Assembly (NCBI GenBank): GCA_023014335.1
Contig: JAECYW010000009.1
Coordinates: 1,736,001 to 1,800,000, forward strand
Length of the DNA: 64,000 bases
DNA from: Galerina marginata
Taxonomy: Eukaryota > Basidiomycota > Agaricomycetes > Agaricales > Galerinaceae
Direction: 5' to 3'
The notes beneath the pieces are model-generated. The model saw only the letters and a list, made by a program, of their open reading frames with translations, did no database searches and was not told the origin of the DNA. How positions within the stretch are numbered: the stretch's first letter is position 1; each line of letters begins with the position of its first letter. Position numbers and translations under genes: made by a program. Of the stretch, positions 1-11,552 are shown one piece after another.

Positions 1-1264
1 TTAAAGGCTTTTCTACGTAGGAGTGGTCAGAAATCGAAGAGAGAATGTCAATGGAAAGGTGCTTACCCCACCCAAACAGCAGGGAAGAAAAAACTAGAAA
101 CCACAACTACTGTCGATATCTACACAAACCGGTGGCAAATTAGTTCTTGCATTTCGACGTGGAAGCTCCAAATAATTCACAAATACTAGAGATCTGGATT
201 GTCCACACGAGGCCAGGATTTTCTTCATTCGTTGTTCATATTTATCTAGGATGCTTATCGATCTCTTTTAGCACAATAGTTAGGGCAAAAAAAAGCAACA
301 AAAGTACCTATCGTTAGTAGATGTGTGTGCAGGTTCATGATCTGCGTGATTCACCGCAATGCCCGTTCTCCGTGGAGCAGATATCCTGTGCAGCCGTAAA
401 GCCTTCAAGTTCACAGCTGGCCGAGCAATGGCGATCCTGGATGACATGAAGATGATCTCAAAGCGAGGGGTCAAATTAGTAGAACTCTGTAGTCCAAGCA
501 CGTTTGGCGAATTTTATTGAGATCAAGTATGAGGCCGCAGCGAACATGATGATGGTCCTGACACGTCGATATATGGATCACAGCAGCATGAGTAGCCTTG
601 GTGACACGCTATTTCACAGTGACATGACTGCGCCAATCGAGAGTGACGTTGGAATGACTCGGCGTGAATGATGTTTACATGCTAGAGTAGAGAGCGCAGC
701 CTGTTCTCTGGCGCAGGTATAAAGTGGGATTGCATAACAATAACTGGACTCAGATAGAGTCATCGTTACTCACATTTCCACCAGCAGTCACTTGTGGTGC
801 TGCGCCCGCCCGACTGGTGGACTTCCAACTGGCCTTCAAAGGCAGAAATTGAAGTAGCACATGCGACGCCTCTCACGTCAGGAAGATTAGGTCTATCAAT
901 AGAAAAGATCGACGAAGTCGGTGTCAAGTGTTTTGCTGTCTAGACGTCTAGGACTGGAGGTTGCATTGATCCAGCGGCTGCACCGGCCGTATCTCGGGAA
1001 ATGCCGATCAGCCATGACCGTTAAAGTATTCCCTCCAAGGCATCAGATAACTATGCGGCCTTGTCTTCAACGAGAAAAATAAGTTTGAAAGAATACAAGG
1101 ACGAGCAAGGTACCTGCGATGCAAACCGTTGAGCAAATCCTTGAAGTTGTCAAGGGGAGGTGTTGCTAGTGGCAGACAACGTCCTGGTCCTCAGGAGGAT
1201 CGAGTTGAATTGCATCCCTTTCTGGCCCTTGTACTTGGTCCGTTATAAGTCGCTGTATCGGACG
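1..1264. other. Left-edge intergenic / possible 5' region
   Basis: No coding region could be supported here. The short open frames lack recognisable motifs and have no good splice partners. A TATAAA sequence at 718-723 on the plus strand is followed by pyrimidine-containing sequence and lies about 540 bp before the first in-frame ATG of the next gene. It could be the promoter of a transcript with a long or spliced leader, but this is only a positional argument. Confidence 0.3.
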
Positions 1265-2773
1265 ATGCAAATATCAGTACACTTCTCTACACACGTTTTC
1301 AATGGTTCGCTCCACGTCTTCAAAACCTACGAGGAAGGGAAAGGAAAAAGGTCTTCCATTTCTGTTGCCTCTCAAGTAAAAAAATTCACCAAGCGGCAAG
1401 CCGTAGGTTTTATTGGCCAGAGTGATGATGCAGAACCAGAAGAAACAACCGGCGAAGTCGAGGTCACAGTAGATGGCATGCTCTCCATCGAAGTACGACG
1501 ACACTTGAGCAGAAACACTTTCTATCCCAGTCCGGAGAAAGTTTATGAATGCTTGCAGCGCAACCCGAACAACTTGGTCGAGATCAGATTAAGCGAGCTT
1601 TCTCTTGACGTCGAAGAACCGCCCTCGCTGGATTGGCAAGCCTTGACGAACTACTTCAATATCTTCCTCAGCGTGCTGCCTCGATGGAAAGCCGTGAGGT
1701 TTTGGGCACCTTATGTTCCTTGGGAATGCTTCCAAGGGAGGACGTTTCCCGCCGCACCTGCTCTGGAGCTCGTCCAACTAGAAGGCCCATCCAACTTTGA
1801 TATCCCAATCGTCAGCCAAATTATGTCCGGATGCTGGATAGCGTCACCTTCAATTAGGACCTTCAACATGAAACAATTCACCGAAGACACTTTGCCTTCA
1901 AGCATCATAGGCAATCCCTGCGGATATTTGCCTCTCGGATGCCTGACCACCATCCAGATGGATTGCCAGATGTCCGTCTTCTATTGCTGCCAAATACTCA
2001 GTAACGTTCCCAACCTCGTCGAGTGCTGTTTCGGCAATATCATTGGGCCAGAGGCATACATCGACTGCATATTCGAAAACAACACTCTCCAGACACTGAA
2101 AGTGGCTGTCAACTTCGAGGACCACGACAGGAATAACCACACGTACCTTTGGAACATATTCGAATTCTTCAGAGCTCCAGCGCCACGCCACGTGTCGGTC
2201 TCATGCGACAGCCAATGGAGAACCAAATCGTTTGTGCAGCTTATCCGCAACTCAGGCTGTCTGCTGGAGGCTCTGGAACTTTTCATGGTCAAGATAACAG
2301 ACACAGAGCTCCACGAGGTTCTTCTGCACACGCCATCCCTGCGGATTCTCAATGTGTATGGGGACGCTTCACAGAACCCACAGCCATTCACGGAGTATCT
2401 GACATGCCGCCTAACAAAGTCTTTCGGAAACAGCGACCTGCTTGCTCCAGCTCTTGAGATGTTTTCGGTAAATGACGACGCGGTGGATGACCTCCCTGAC
2501 GGGATGCTCTCGAAAATGCTCCTCAGCAGGATGGGCGAAACATATATAGAGAAGGTGTGGTACAGAACCAGTCGGGATAACCCCGAACACCAGTTTGATA
2601 TCAAAAACTTGGACGGTATTGCAGGGCAGTTAACAATCCTGCAGTCGGTAGTCATCGACCAGTCGGTGGATAGCTGGAAGGAGTGGGATCGCGACGTCCA
2701 AAAGACGCTACAGAAGGTTCCAGTATGGAGGAAATCTATGATCGGTGGCCCAGCAGGAACAACCACGTATTAG
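1265..2773 (+). CDS. F-box-family-like LRR protein without a visible F-box
   Basis: One long open frame ends at 2773. The first in-frame ATG is at 1265, which gives about 502 residues; the frame stays open upstream to about 1160 without an ATG, so an upstream exon is possible. From about residue 100 the protein has repeated leucine-rich segments (for example LVEIRLSELSL, LEALELF, PSLRILNVYG) typical of the C-terminal half of agaric F-box/LRR proteins. The usual N-terminal coiled coil and the LPxEILxxIF-type F-box are not seen. A GT...AG segment at about 1376-1420 is 45 nt long, in frame and free of stops, so it may be an intron or may be translated. Family assignment is by overall pattern only. 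It could be a 5'-truncated F-box gene or a diverged family member; substrate unknown. Confidence 0.5.
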   Translation: MQISVHFSTHVFNGSLHVFKTYEEGKGKRSSISVASQVKKFTKRQAVGFIGQSDDAEPEETTGEVEVTVDGMLSIEVRRHLSRNTFYPSPEKVYECLQRNPNNLVEIRLSELSLDVEEPPSLDWQALTNYFNIFLSVLPRWKAVRFWAPYVPWECFQGRTFPAAPALELVQLEGPSNFDIPIVSQIMSGCWIASPSIRTFNMKQFTEDTLPSSIIGNPCGYLPLGCLTTIQMDCQMSVFYCCQILSNVPNLVECCFGNIIGPEAYIDCIFENNTLQTLKVAVNFEDHDRNNHTYLWNIFEFFRAPAPRHVSVSCDSQWRTKSFVQLIRNSGCLLEALELFMVKITDTELHEVLLHTPSLRILNVYGDASQNPQPFTEYLTCRLTKSFGNSDLLAPALEMFSVNDDAVDDLPDGMLSKMLLSRMGETYIEKVWYRTSRDNPEHQFDIKNLDGIAGQLTILQSVVIDQSVDSWKEWDRDVQKTLQKVPVWRKSMIGGPAGTTTY

Positions 2774-3278
2774 TTCGACTGTTATTCAGTGTAATATTCG
2801 ATGCATTGCACGAAGAAAGTTGTTACAAATCTTAAAAGGCTCGCATAAGGGGTCCAGAATACCTATCCAAAATAATTATCACGTACCAGACAATGTCTAT
2901 AAACACAGCTCCGCGTTCTTTAATGCGTTTGATGTTTCTCCAGGTATCGCGCATTTACGGCCACTACGTGGTATCCAACCACAGTAACCATCGCAAGAAT
3001 ACCAAGCGAGTTGGCCAGTGTTAACAGAGTCTGGTGTGAGATCATGGTGGTCTCTTATACTTCAGAACAAAAATCAGGTTTCGCGTCAAATGTAAAGAGC
3101 TCAAAGCTTACATTGCAATGGTTTGAAAAGAAATGTGGAGAGGTGAGCAACGGACGATGTGCTGGAACCCTTCGAAGTCGTGGTTTGTTTGGCTCGTGTT
3201 TGTTCTTCACGGACAAGAACGGCTTGCAGTCAACGCTGAAAACATCTTTTCTTTCTATCTACCATACATTAGCCCATC

Positions 3279-3845
3279 ATGCGGCCCACCATTGCGAGAC
3301 GGAGTGAGATGCCAGGAGGTAAGTTTTCGCATATCATTCACCTCATTGGATAGTACTAACATAAATTTGGGTCTACCATTAGGCAAAGTCTACGTGAGCA
3401 CCGGTTGACCTATTCTGACGACGCAGGAATCTGCTCATCGTTTTTCATGACTTATAGAGTCTTTGGTGGGGTGACCAGACTGGTATGAGGCAACGGGGAA
3501 TTACCCAATACAGTGCGTTGCGCACTTTCAACTCAATACGAACACGCTGATGAGCGAACTTGTGTTTGCAACAGCCATTTCCCCCTTCCAAACCAAAGCC
3601 GCCCCTCACTGGCTGAAGTCATACGTTTTTAACGGCTATCGTCGCCTCTCCGGCGAGATTCTGTTCTTTGGAATTCCCTTCGCCGTTGGTACGCGTCCCC
3701 GTCCCTCAGAGTTTGGCTTGTGGTTTCTGAACTTCTTTCTCTAGGTTACGGTGTTTACACTTGGGCGAAAGGCTTCGACGAATGGCAGAACAGCAAGGCC
3801 GGCCATCTTGCTCATGTCGCTGCTGGAGGCGCCACGCACGAGTAG
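3279..3845 (+). CDS. QCR8: Cytochrome b-c1 complex subunit 8
   Basis: A five-exon gene encoding about 106 residues: exons 3279-3318, 3383-3393, 3458-3512, 3575-3688 and 3745-3845, all with GT...AG introns and matching phases. QCR8 is the small ubiquinone-binding membrane subunit of mitochondrial respiratory complex III, next to cytochrome b. Diagnostic stretches are visible: an N-terminal MRPTIARRSEMPGGK, then LWWGDQTGMRQRGI, then SPFQTKAAPHWL, FNGYRRLSGE, a single membrane helix, and YGVYTWAKGFDEWQNSKAGH near the C-terminus. Length and motif order match fungal QCR8, so the gene looks complete. Exon 2 is only 11 nt. The gene stands alone between the LRR-like gene and a gene-poor stretch. Boundaries were chosen because they restore the family motifs without frame breaks. 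Confidence 0.93.
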
Positions 3846-6800
3846 ACAACCCACCTGCAATATAATTTTTACTCGCCTTGACTCCATAGAAGACCAATGG
3901 ACTTATAAATGCAATGTGTCGCTGAACATGTGTGGAAACCTTGTGAATTCTTGAAACCCATCTGTGTGAGCATCAGATAACTCTGCGCGTTGGCGGTATT
4001 CCAGGCCATCTATCTTCCTTTTGTTCGCTGTTGAAAATATAAGAGTTGTGATTGAACGGGTCGGTGATACATATCGCGCCGTTTATAATTAGGTCACCGA
4101 GCAGCTCATTCACAAGTCAAGGCAGATGAAGCAGCTTCTCTTCGATGCTCGCATTGTGGAGTGTACAGCAGACGCACCGGAGTGCAGGTCCTCCCGAGAG
4201 GTAGCAACCCGAATGACCCTTCGGAGGGAATCCCACCACATCGAAAATCTCGTCTGAAGCTATTGCTCTCCACATGCTTATTTTTTTTTGTAGATTAACT
4301 AATTCACAACTCAGCTGGTGAATTTTCGATTTTGAAGCTTCAAATTTTGGATAGTACTAGTCCTGCTCAGCTTGGCACTGGTGATACTGCAGACCGGAGC
4401 ACAAACGATCGCATAAGGAGGTTGAATGTTAATGATAAAAGTGGATTGGAGGTTCCGATGATACAAAACAAGAATTACAGGCAGGGGTTGATTAAACGGC
4501 TCTAGGTTATCCCAATTATCCTGCGTAGTAAGTCAAGGCGGTAATATACATACCCTCATTCCAGGTTCAAGTACTGAGCGCACTTCAAGTTTGCTACTGC
4601 TTTGTGAATTGGACTTTGGAAAGGGTCGGTACTATTCACATCAGTGAACATCTATGAGGTGTCATGCAAAGCGCAGGAGGAAGTCCGCGGGTCTGCAAAG
4701 TCCACGACAGTCATATTAGTAACAAAATCGTGAAATCGAGGCAATCAACCGGGAATGAAACATACCCCACGATGGTAACAACATTTCTGGCCACTCTTGC
4801 ACTCCGAGTCAAACTCGCATTGTGGGTACGTCCACGCCATTGTGTATGTGGCGAGCAAGAGTGCCGATACAAGACATTTTGTTGGATTCATGAATCCTTC
4901 CTCGAATTGTGATATTTGGTCTTAAATAGTGCTACAGGCCAGGGCAAGTAGAATCAGTCGACCTTGAACATCTGTCAATCGACGAGTCTATATGCTGACT
5001 TACTATGAATCAAGAAGATGGGGTACGATGCTAAAAACAAAATAGTGTCATGAGATGCCAGTGGTTCACTTGAGAGGCTATGTCGTCTTGGTCATTGATG
5101 TTGTTGGGATGAGCATCGCATTCCGAGTGGCCGACGCGTGAGAATTGCAATTAGATCCGGGGCCGCGTCTTTCTTGAAGTTATAACTTGTCTTCACCTTG
5201 ACTTTCATATCGGCGGTCGACGCTTGTGTGGTAGGTGACCGGCTAATTTCTTTTCTTCATACCTCTGTTCACAGAAGGGCAGACCCATGATCGCAAACTA
5301 GGATTTAGTCTCAGTGCCCTAACTTGACTCCAGTCTGATGGTAAGACCACTTAAGACCATCAGAGTCCATAAGACAACGAACTACTTTGGATCGAAGGCT
5401 AACGACCCATTTTCACTAGAGAATTGTGGCGATTTAATGGCCCAGGTAGTGTTACTCGAATCTTGTGCTTAACGGTCGAACTACCAAACAAGAGGCTTCT
5501 CGACCTTCCATGGGCTAGTTAATCATCGATCCCCAATTCACGCCATGGTGGAAGGCTTCTCTTTGATGCGAGCATTCAATGGCTATTTTTCATCCCTACT
5601 AAGTAACATCACACATCCTATTGTTTTACACTGACGGAGACGCATTTATTTGCGAATCGACGCTTAGATTTCTCTCGTCTATGATTGGATCGCTTTGCTT
5701 CTACGATTTCTCTTCTAGCATCCAAAGTCGTTTCGTATATCGGCCTCCATGCGATGCCTCATCTGGTCTCATATTTCTTGGCATGTTTTCACCCTTCCGT
5801 TTTCATTCGTTTGACAGAAGATAATGGCTTGTCAAAGCGTACGGACCCACGGCGCATGTTACTTGACAGTCTTTGTCTTTGATTCGATCAAGGTATCTGT
5901 CAGCTCTTTTTGTTCCACCAGGACTAGAAGTCTCGACACTGGTAGCCGCTTTCTCGGATAAACGACTTCTAACTTCGATAAGTGGGACACTTACGATAGC
6001 CACGCCGGATTTTGGAACTCGGAATGGGCTAGCACAAATTCAACATTAACCAAAAGACAGAACTTTCCTAATGCTATTCCCCATAGATGGCTGGTGTAGA
6101 AACCTTACTGACCTGGTTAATTGTCCTCGTCGCTTGTGGAACTCATCACTCGGGGCAAATTCTTAATGAACAAGCGACACCTTGTTAGCAGCCGGCATAC
6201 CTCGGACGAAAGTCCATTTTAACGCCGCCTTAGGCTTCGATCTTACTCTCTTCCAAGCGCCGCCTGCCGGACTACTTCATTGACCACTCACTCAGTCACT
6301 GTGCCGCCGCCGCTTGCGGCTTACTTGGTGCGTCACAGATGGCCTTATCTTATTCACCATGCTGAGAACCTACGCCATAGGACTTTTTGACCCCGGGAGC
6401 ATCTCATCAGGAAACGGACGAATCGCAGGCAAGCTAATGTTGCTTATGAAGCTTTTCCTCCTCAAAATGTGATTCCTCCAAAGACTATCACCGCACACTC
6501 AATAGCGATACTAAGCCCATCCAGCCATAGGTCAACCCACGAGAACTGTGAAATTCTTAAGGATAACACGCATCGATGGCCCAAAAAAATGTTTGCTGAA
6601 AAGAAAAAGCTGCGCGAAGGCGCAGGGGCTTCAACGTTACTGCAGCTGTCTCAGGATTTCATCGACAAAGTCTGCACCCGAGCTACCGAGATACCTCTCT
6701 CAGACAAGCCAGGCTGCTCACAATCACAAGAAGATGATGATTGTGAGGCAGGAGCAAGCAAGTAACGGTTAAGCGCTCATGTTATTGGATCAAACACTGA

Positions 6801-7158
6801 ATACCAACAGGTCTACTTGAAGCGGCAAGTTGGTGACTTTGGCTAATTAGCTGCGGAGCAATCTTGCTTCCTCAGGCGGTCCTCTGGCTTCATCTCAATC
6901 AGCGCTCATCGACGCCGGATGCACATCTTAAAAAGGGGACGGGACCAAATTAAATTAAAACCTCGGACGGAAGCATATTCGGTCCCAGTAACGCTTGATC
7001 GTATATTTCATGACGTCACAAAGCCAGATGAGGAAATCTAAAATGCATAAGGACGCCGAATATATTTCCTAACACATTTCCTGTCCTCGACTAAAAAGAA
7101 AGCGGCGTCCAACTCGCCCAATCTCTTCACTTCATTTACGCCCCAGAGCAGCGCTCAA
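3846..7158. other. 3.3-kb stretch without a convincing gene
   Basis: Several short frames (for example 4664-4912 and 6469-6765 on the plus strand) are open, but none has recognisable motifs or consistent splice sites. No transposase, reverse transcriptase, terminal repeats or tRNA were recognised by eye. The right end presumably holds the promoter of the transporter at 7159. The stretch could be a decayed mobile element or an unrecognised fast-evolving gene; the sequence alone does not decide. Confidence 0.35.
7011..7018 (+). promoter_or_regulatory. Palindromic TGACGTCA (CRE-like) site
   Basis: A perfect 8-bp TGACGTCA palindrome lies 141 bp before the start codon of the transporter gene. This is the consensus for bZIP factors of the ATF/CREB type, which in fungi include stress regulators. 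Its position fits a promoter element; binding is inferred only. Confidence 0.4.
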
Positions 7159-9187
7159 ATGGCGATGCCACCCTCTTTCCTACACAACTCCCCATCGGAC
7201 ACGTCTCCGCTACGCGTTGCTTGCTCATCAAATAGCCATGGCGATTTACAAGATATCGAACTTATTTCTCCTCAGTACCTGCCTTCGCGGAATCCGAGCT
7301 TGTCGACTCCCACAGAAAAAGAACTCGCCACAAACACCCCTGGCACGCCTCCAACCTCTAGGCGACCCACCTCATTAATGGACGGTCAGCCCCCATTGCC
7401 ACTGCTATCTGGGGGTTATGCGAAGAGCCGGCTATGGGCCAAGGGCCGCTCTTATTCTCTCGGAGACGCGCTGCTCAACAGATCACAGAGGTCACCCGAC
7501 CCATCGCGCTCGAAAATATACGATTCCGATGGAGAACTAGCTGAACGCCCTCGCGTTGTCAGGGGCAGAACGATTCGGGTCAATACTCTCCACCAACGAA
7601 TATATCGTAAAGACGACGAATTTTCACCTCTAGCGTACCCCGATGGCTTTTACTGGCGTCCTGAGTTACTGTCAGACAGCGCTGAAGCAGGTACCCTGCC
7701 CCATGTCCTGCCTTTTGCACCCTCGTCGCCTTCCAAGGCGAGTTTCCGACCCCACCGCTCAGGAGCAGCCAATTACCTCACTCGTTTACGTCCTGAACCT
7801 ATTTCTCGCCGAGTCTTTTTCCTCCTCGATTCTCCTTCCTTCTGGCTGGCATTGTACTTCACACTGAACCTTTCCCTTACTCTCTACAACAAGTCCATCC
7901 TCATACATTTCCCATTCCCGTACACGCTGACTGCTCTGCACGCACTATGCGGTACTATCGGCACCTTCATTCTACTGCGGCTATACCCAGGTCCTGAACA
8001 TTCGAAGGCGGGCGCGCCGCGCCCTCTGACACCCGTATCGCCACTTCAACCCGGCCCCATCCCAAAACTCAGCGGCCCGCAAATGGTTGTACTGTTCATG
8101 TTCAGCCTTTTATATACTCTAAATATCGTCGTGAGCAATGCATCACTGCAGCTTGTTACCGTGCCTGTAGGTGGCTATCAACCAACCTATTTTAAATGCG
8201 CTAACGAACGTGTATGATAAGTTTCATCAGGTCGTACGGGCATCGGCACCGTTTTTTACTATCATGTTTGCTGCGGTGCTGCTTGGAAAACGATGCAACA
8301 GGGATAAGCTACTATCTTTGGTACCTGTCGTCGTTGGCGTGGGCTTAGCGTAGGATTTCCTTTCTCAGGAAGAATTCCAACCTAATATTTAATTATTATA
8401 GGACATACGGAGATTATTATTTCACTGCCATTGGATTTTTCTTGACTCTCTTAGGGACGCTCCTCGCATCTTTAAAGACCATCTTTACCAATGTGATCCT
8501 TGTAAAGCCGACTCCCGTCGGGCTTCCCCTTTCATCGGATTCAACGCAGGAAGTTCAACCTCAGTCACCCTTCTCGCCGACTTCTTTCTCTTCTTTCGCA
8601 GCCGTTATTTCAAACCGCGTCTTCTCGCCTACACCGTCATCATCGCCTACATATCCAACTAAACCGAATGTATCTTTGCTCCCTAATTTCTCGTTCTCCT
8701 TGCCCAAACTATATCTAAGCCCGATTCATCTCCTCTGCATATTATCCCCGCTCGCCTTCGTACAAACAACCCTATTGGCTCATTTTACGGGAGAGTTGGC
8801 CCGCGTCCGTTGGCACCTTTTAGGTCCAACGACCGCTACAATAGGCGCTAACGCTTTTAGTGGACGGATGTGGCTCCTTCTCAACGGCGTCCTCGCTTTC
8901 TTCCTAAACGTGGTTAGCTTTAACGCAAATCGACGGGTGGGACCGCTGGGGATGACCGTCGCTGGTAAGCTCTTTCTAACGATGGCTTCCAGCATACCTT
9001 AACGAATTTTGCGGGTGATCTAGCAAACGTTAAACAGGTACTCACTGTATTGTGCGCCGTTGTCATTTTCGATTTGACTATCACTCCCGCAAATGGCTTG
9101 GGCATCGCCCTTACCCTCATTGGCGGGGTTCTTTATGCCACTGTAGAACTGCAGGGAAAACGGCAGACGAAGATTCGTATCATATAA
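7159..9187 (+). CDS. TPT/DMT-family sugar-phosphate or nucleotide-sugar transporter
   Basis: Four exons (7159-8166, 8222-8349, 8402-8964, 9024-9187) give about 620 residues. The first 215 or so residues are a hydrophilic, serine/proline-rich cytosolic tail. About ten hydrophobic segments follow, with the triose-phosphate-translocator pattern: ALYFTLNLSLTLYNKSIL, LYTLNIVVSNASLQLVTVP, FHQVVRASAPFFT, ANRRVGPLGMTVA and a final NVKQVLTV...GVLYA segment. TPT-family proteins of fungi exchange phosphorylated or nucleotide-linked sugars across Golgi, ER or other endomembranes; the substrate cannot be read from the sequence. A serine/proline-rich insert interrupts the hydrophobic core around residues 405-460. 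The start is the first ATG of the open frame. It converges with the F-box gene to its right. Confidence 0.88.
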
Positions 9188-9510
9188 GACACCTGTCGCC
9201 TTTACTTCCCGCATCGTTTAACGCCCTTCATCCAGGCCATTTGCCTCACATTTAATATTGCCACCATCGTATTAACTTATTCACAAATCAGACAGTCAAA
9301 TTACATGCAAGCTACCATCTACATAATGAACACCACTACAAACTATAATCAAGTACTGGGACCAATATTATAATTACTCAAAACTTCGATACTAAAAACA
9401 TAATCATACCCAGGCAATGTCTTGTAAACAATTCAAGGGCTAAGTACTACACCAGATACTGGTATATAAATATCCTTAATGAGCGCGATCTCTTCCATAA
9501 ACCAATATCC
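9188..9510. other. AT-rich convergent intergenic region
   Basis: A 323-bp AT-rich stretch between the stop codons of the transporter (plus) and the downstream F-box copy (minus). It presumably carries the 3' ends of both transcripts. No other signal seen. Confidence 0.5.
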
Positions 9511-11209
9511 TCACGACAGGCTGCCGCCCATCGAAGGTGACAAACCCGCCTCCAAATCCTGTACCGGCCAGGATAGGTCCAGTTGAAATTCTACACCCAC
9601 ATTTTTTGCGTGGTATTCCACTTGACGGGAAATATCCATCTGCTTGACCCTTGTAAATCTGCCCCTGAGATATCTCAATCTCGAGACACCTGGCTGTTGA
9701 TGCTCCAGCCTGGTAACAATGAAGTCAAGGAGATCTTTGTCCGAAATTGATACTCCATAGATCTCAAGTTTTTCTAGCTTCGGAAGAAGAAAAAGAGATT
9801 GGTCTGGGTATTCTTGAGGTATTGGTAATAACAATTCTATAACATTTTTCTTTGGTGTGTGTGTGTGAGAACGTCCGGAAGGGCAAATTGTCAACCTTCC
9901 TCCCAACACGAAGATGACTGACGGACGGCACGAGGCGAAAGCAATCCAAGGCGTCGTCCATCGTCAGCACATCAGGGTCGAATGTAAACTTGTTCAAGCT
10001 TTCCAATCGAGGAAGAAGCTGGAAGATAGAGAATGGATCTAGTACCGCATGCCTGAGTCGTATTTGAAACCATTCCAGATTACGCAAAACAGGAGCATAC
10101 ATAACACTGTAGATTGAGGCTCCGTCATTGCGGTCTTCCGTAATCCCAAAATGGGTGAGGTTGGGAAGGTTAATTTCGCGTGAATTGTGTGTGTCATCGG
10201 CTGTGCTGTTGGGTATTGCATGCTTGACCTTTATATTGCAATGCATAAGGAGTGGGCAATGGAGCAAAAGCTGGCTGGCCCAATTGGCATGGATCAAACT
10301 GCCAATGTATAAATGGGTAAGCTTAGACCAGTTGGAAGGGATCGGAAACATGGCAGCGGGACGGTCTAATCCAGGCAGAAAGCCAATAGACAATTTACGC
10401 AGTTTTGGAACTTTGAATATACCGTGTTTATACCAATGTCGACGGTCGTTTCGGATTGAGTGGATACGGAGATCTTCCAAATTAGGAACCTGGTCAACAG
10501 AGAGGTTGAATGCCCGATTGTGCACCTCCCCCATTGTAATCGTCATCAAGTCCAACTTTTGAAGACGAGACGAACAAAGGAAGATGTTGTCCAATAATTG
10601 GTGGTGTAAATTTGTCGGTGCAGCACCTCCCGGCGATTGATTCAACAAGGCAACCGACAAGGGAATGTCTCCCGCGCGTCCTAGCCAATCGCGTACGAGA
10701 TCGCAACGCTGCTGTATCTTGTCGGTGATTGCAAAGACTTCAGAGTGATTGACATGGGTAGGTGGTAAATCAAATATAGGATCACGAATGGTGTGGAAAA
10801 TCGGGATATAGATATGTGACCAGATCCGAGGAGTCGAAAGCGCGATGGACCTCCAGAGGTTGCAGATGTGTGTAAGAAGTAATGGGGCTTCGGTATAACT
10901 CATGATAGGGTTTCGGTGTGTAGCCAGGCAATGGAGGAATATTTCGCGCCATACATCCTGCGGTACGCGTCGAATTGGTGACAAGATGGTGTCGCAACGA
11001 GCAATGGAAGACTTCAACGCGTTCCGTTCTTCATATAGTGCATCCAGTGTTTGTTGTGCTTGGAGGATGAGAGCTTCTACTTTCGCCAATTTTACAGATG
11101 GGATTTGTTTCAACTCCTTAGCTTTGATGGTCTCTTCGTCCGATGGAGAATGGTTGTTGGTTAGGTATAATGAGAGCGGAGACGTCAGAACGGGACATTC
11201 TTGGGCCAT
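9511..11209 (-). pseudogene. F-box/LRR-like protein, frameshifted tandem copy
   Basis: Close paralogue of the gene at 11553-13250, starting at the equivalent MAQECPV position (11209; an ATG 24 nt upstream also exists). The N-terminus has the agaric layout: a coiled coil around residues 40-75, then SPIRRVPQDVWREIFLHCL and LLLTHICNLWRSIAL, which form an F-box. LRR-like repeats follow. The reading frame is broken near 9855-9870 inside a CA dinucleotide run (GT on the plus strand). The intact paralogue lacks five of these CA units, so the copy carries 10 extra bases. The first frame ends at 9764; the conserved C-terminus continues in another frame to the stop at 9511. F-box proteins are SCF ubiquitin-ligase receptors, but this copy would give a truncated product of about 481 residues unless the frame is restored by an unseen intron or a sequencing error. 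Confidence 0.75.
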
Positions 11210-11552
11210 AGTAGAACCAGTACGGTTGATCATCTGAATCCTACCAAGCTACCACAGGCTAAGGTCAGCAAATAACAAGGGAAAAGGCGAAAAACTACAA
11301 ATGCGTTGACCTGCGACTGCTCTCTGGGGTTTTGGGTTTTTAGAAGTGGTGGGAACGGATAGAAAACATTTCGTCGGTAAACGAGTCAGAAGCGGCCCGG
11401 TTAAATGAATTTGATACAAGCGACTCCGAGATGGCAATAATACTTCAAGAGGGAATCACTCAGCCTAGGTATAGAGAATTGCGACTTTCAAAATTTAAAA
11501 TCGTGCTTCATAGTTAGTGAATCGAAATGAGAAGTACAAGTTACAGATGGAA
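11210..11552. other. Spacer between tandem F-box copies
   Basis: A 343-bp spacer holding the promoter of the left F-box copy and the 3' end of the right one. No separate gene or element seen. Confidence 0.4.

Noticed and set aside
1376..1420. 45-nt GT...AG intron-like stretch in the LRR gene
   Set aside because: In frame and stop-free, so the sequence cannot tell an intron from coding; not called as a feature.
1981..2766. 261-codon minus-strand frame
   Set aside because: Shadow of the plus-strand LRR gene; no motif of its own.
6718..6746. Perfect 9-bp inverted repeat with an 11-nt loop (TCACAATCA / TGATTGTGA)
   Set aside because: A 9-bp match this close is expected by chance somewhere in 64 kb, and no terminator, element or RNA gene context supports it.
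6469..6765. 98-codon plus-strand frame
   Set aside because: No motif, no splice partner and an unremarkable start context; too weak to call.
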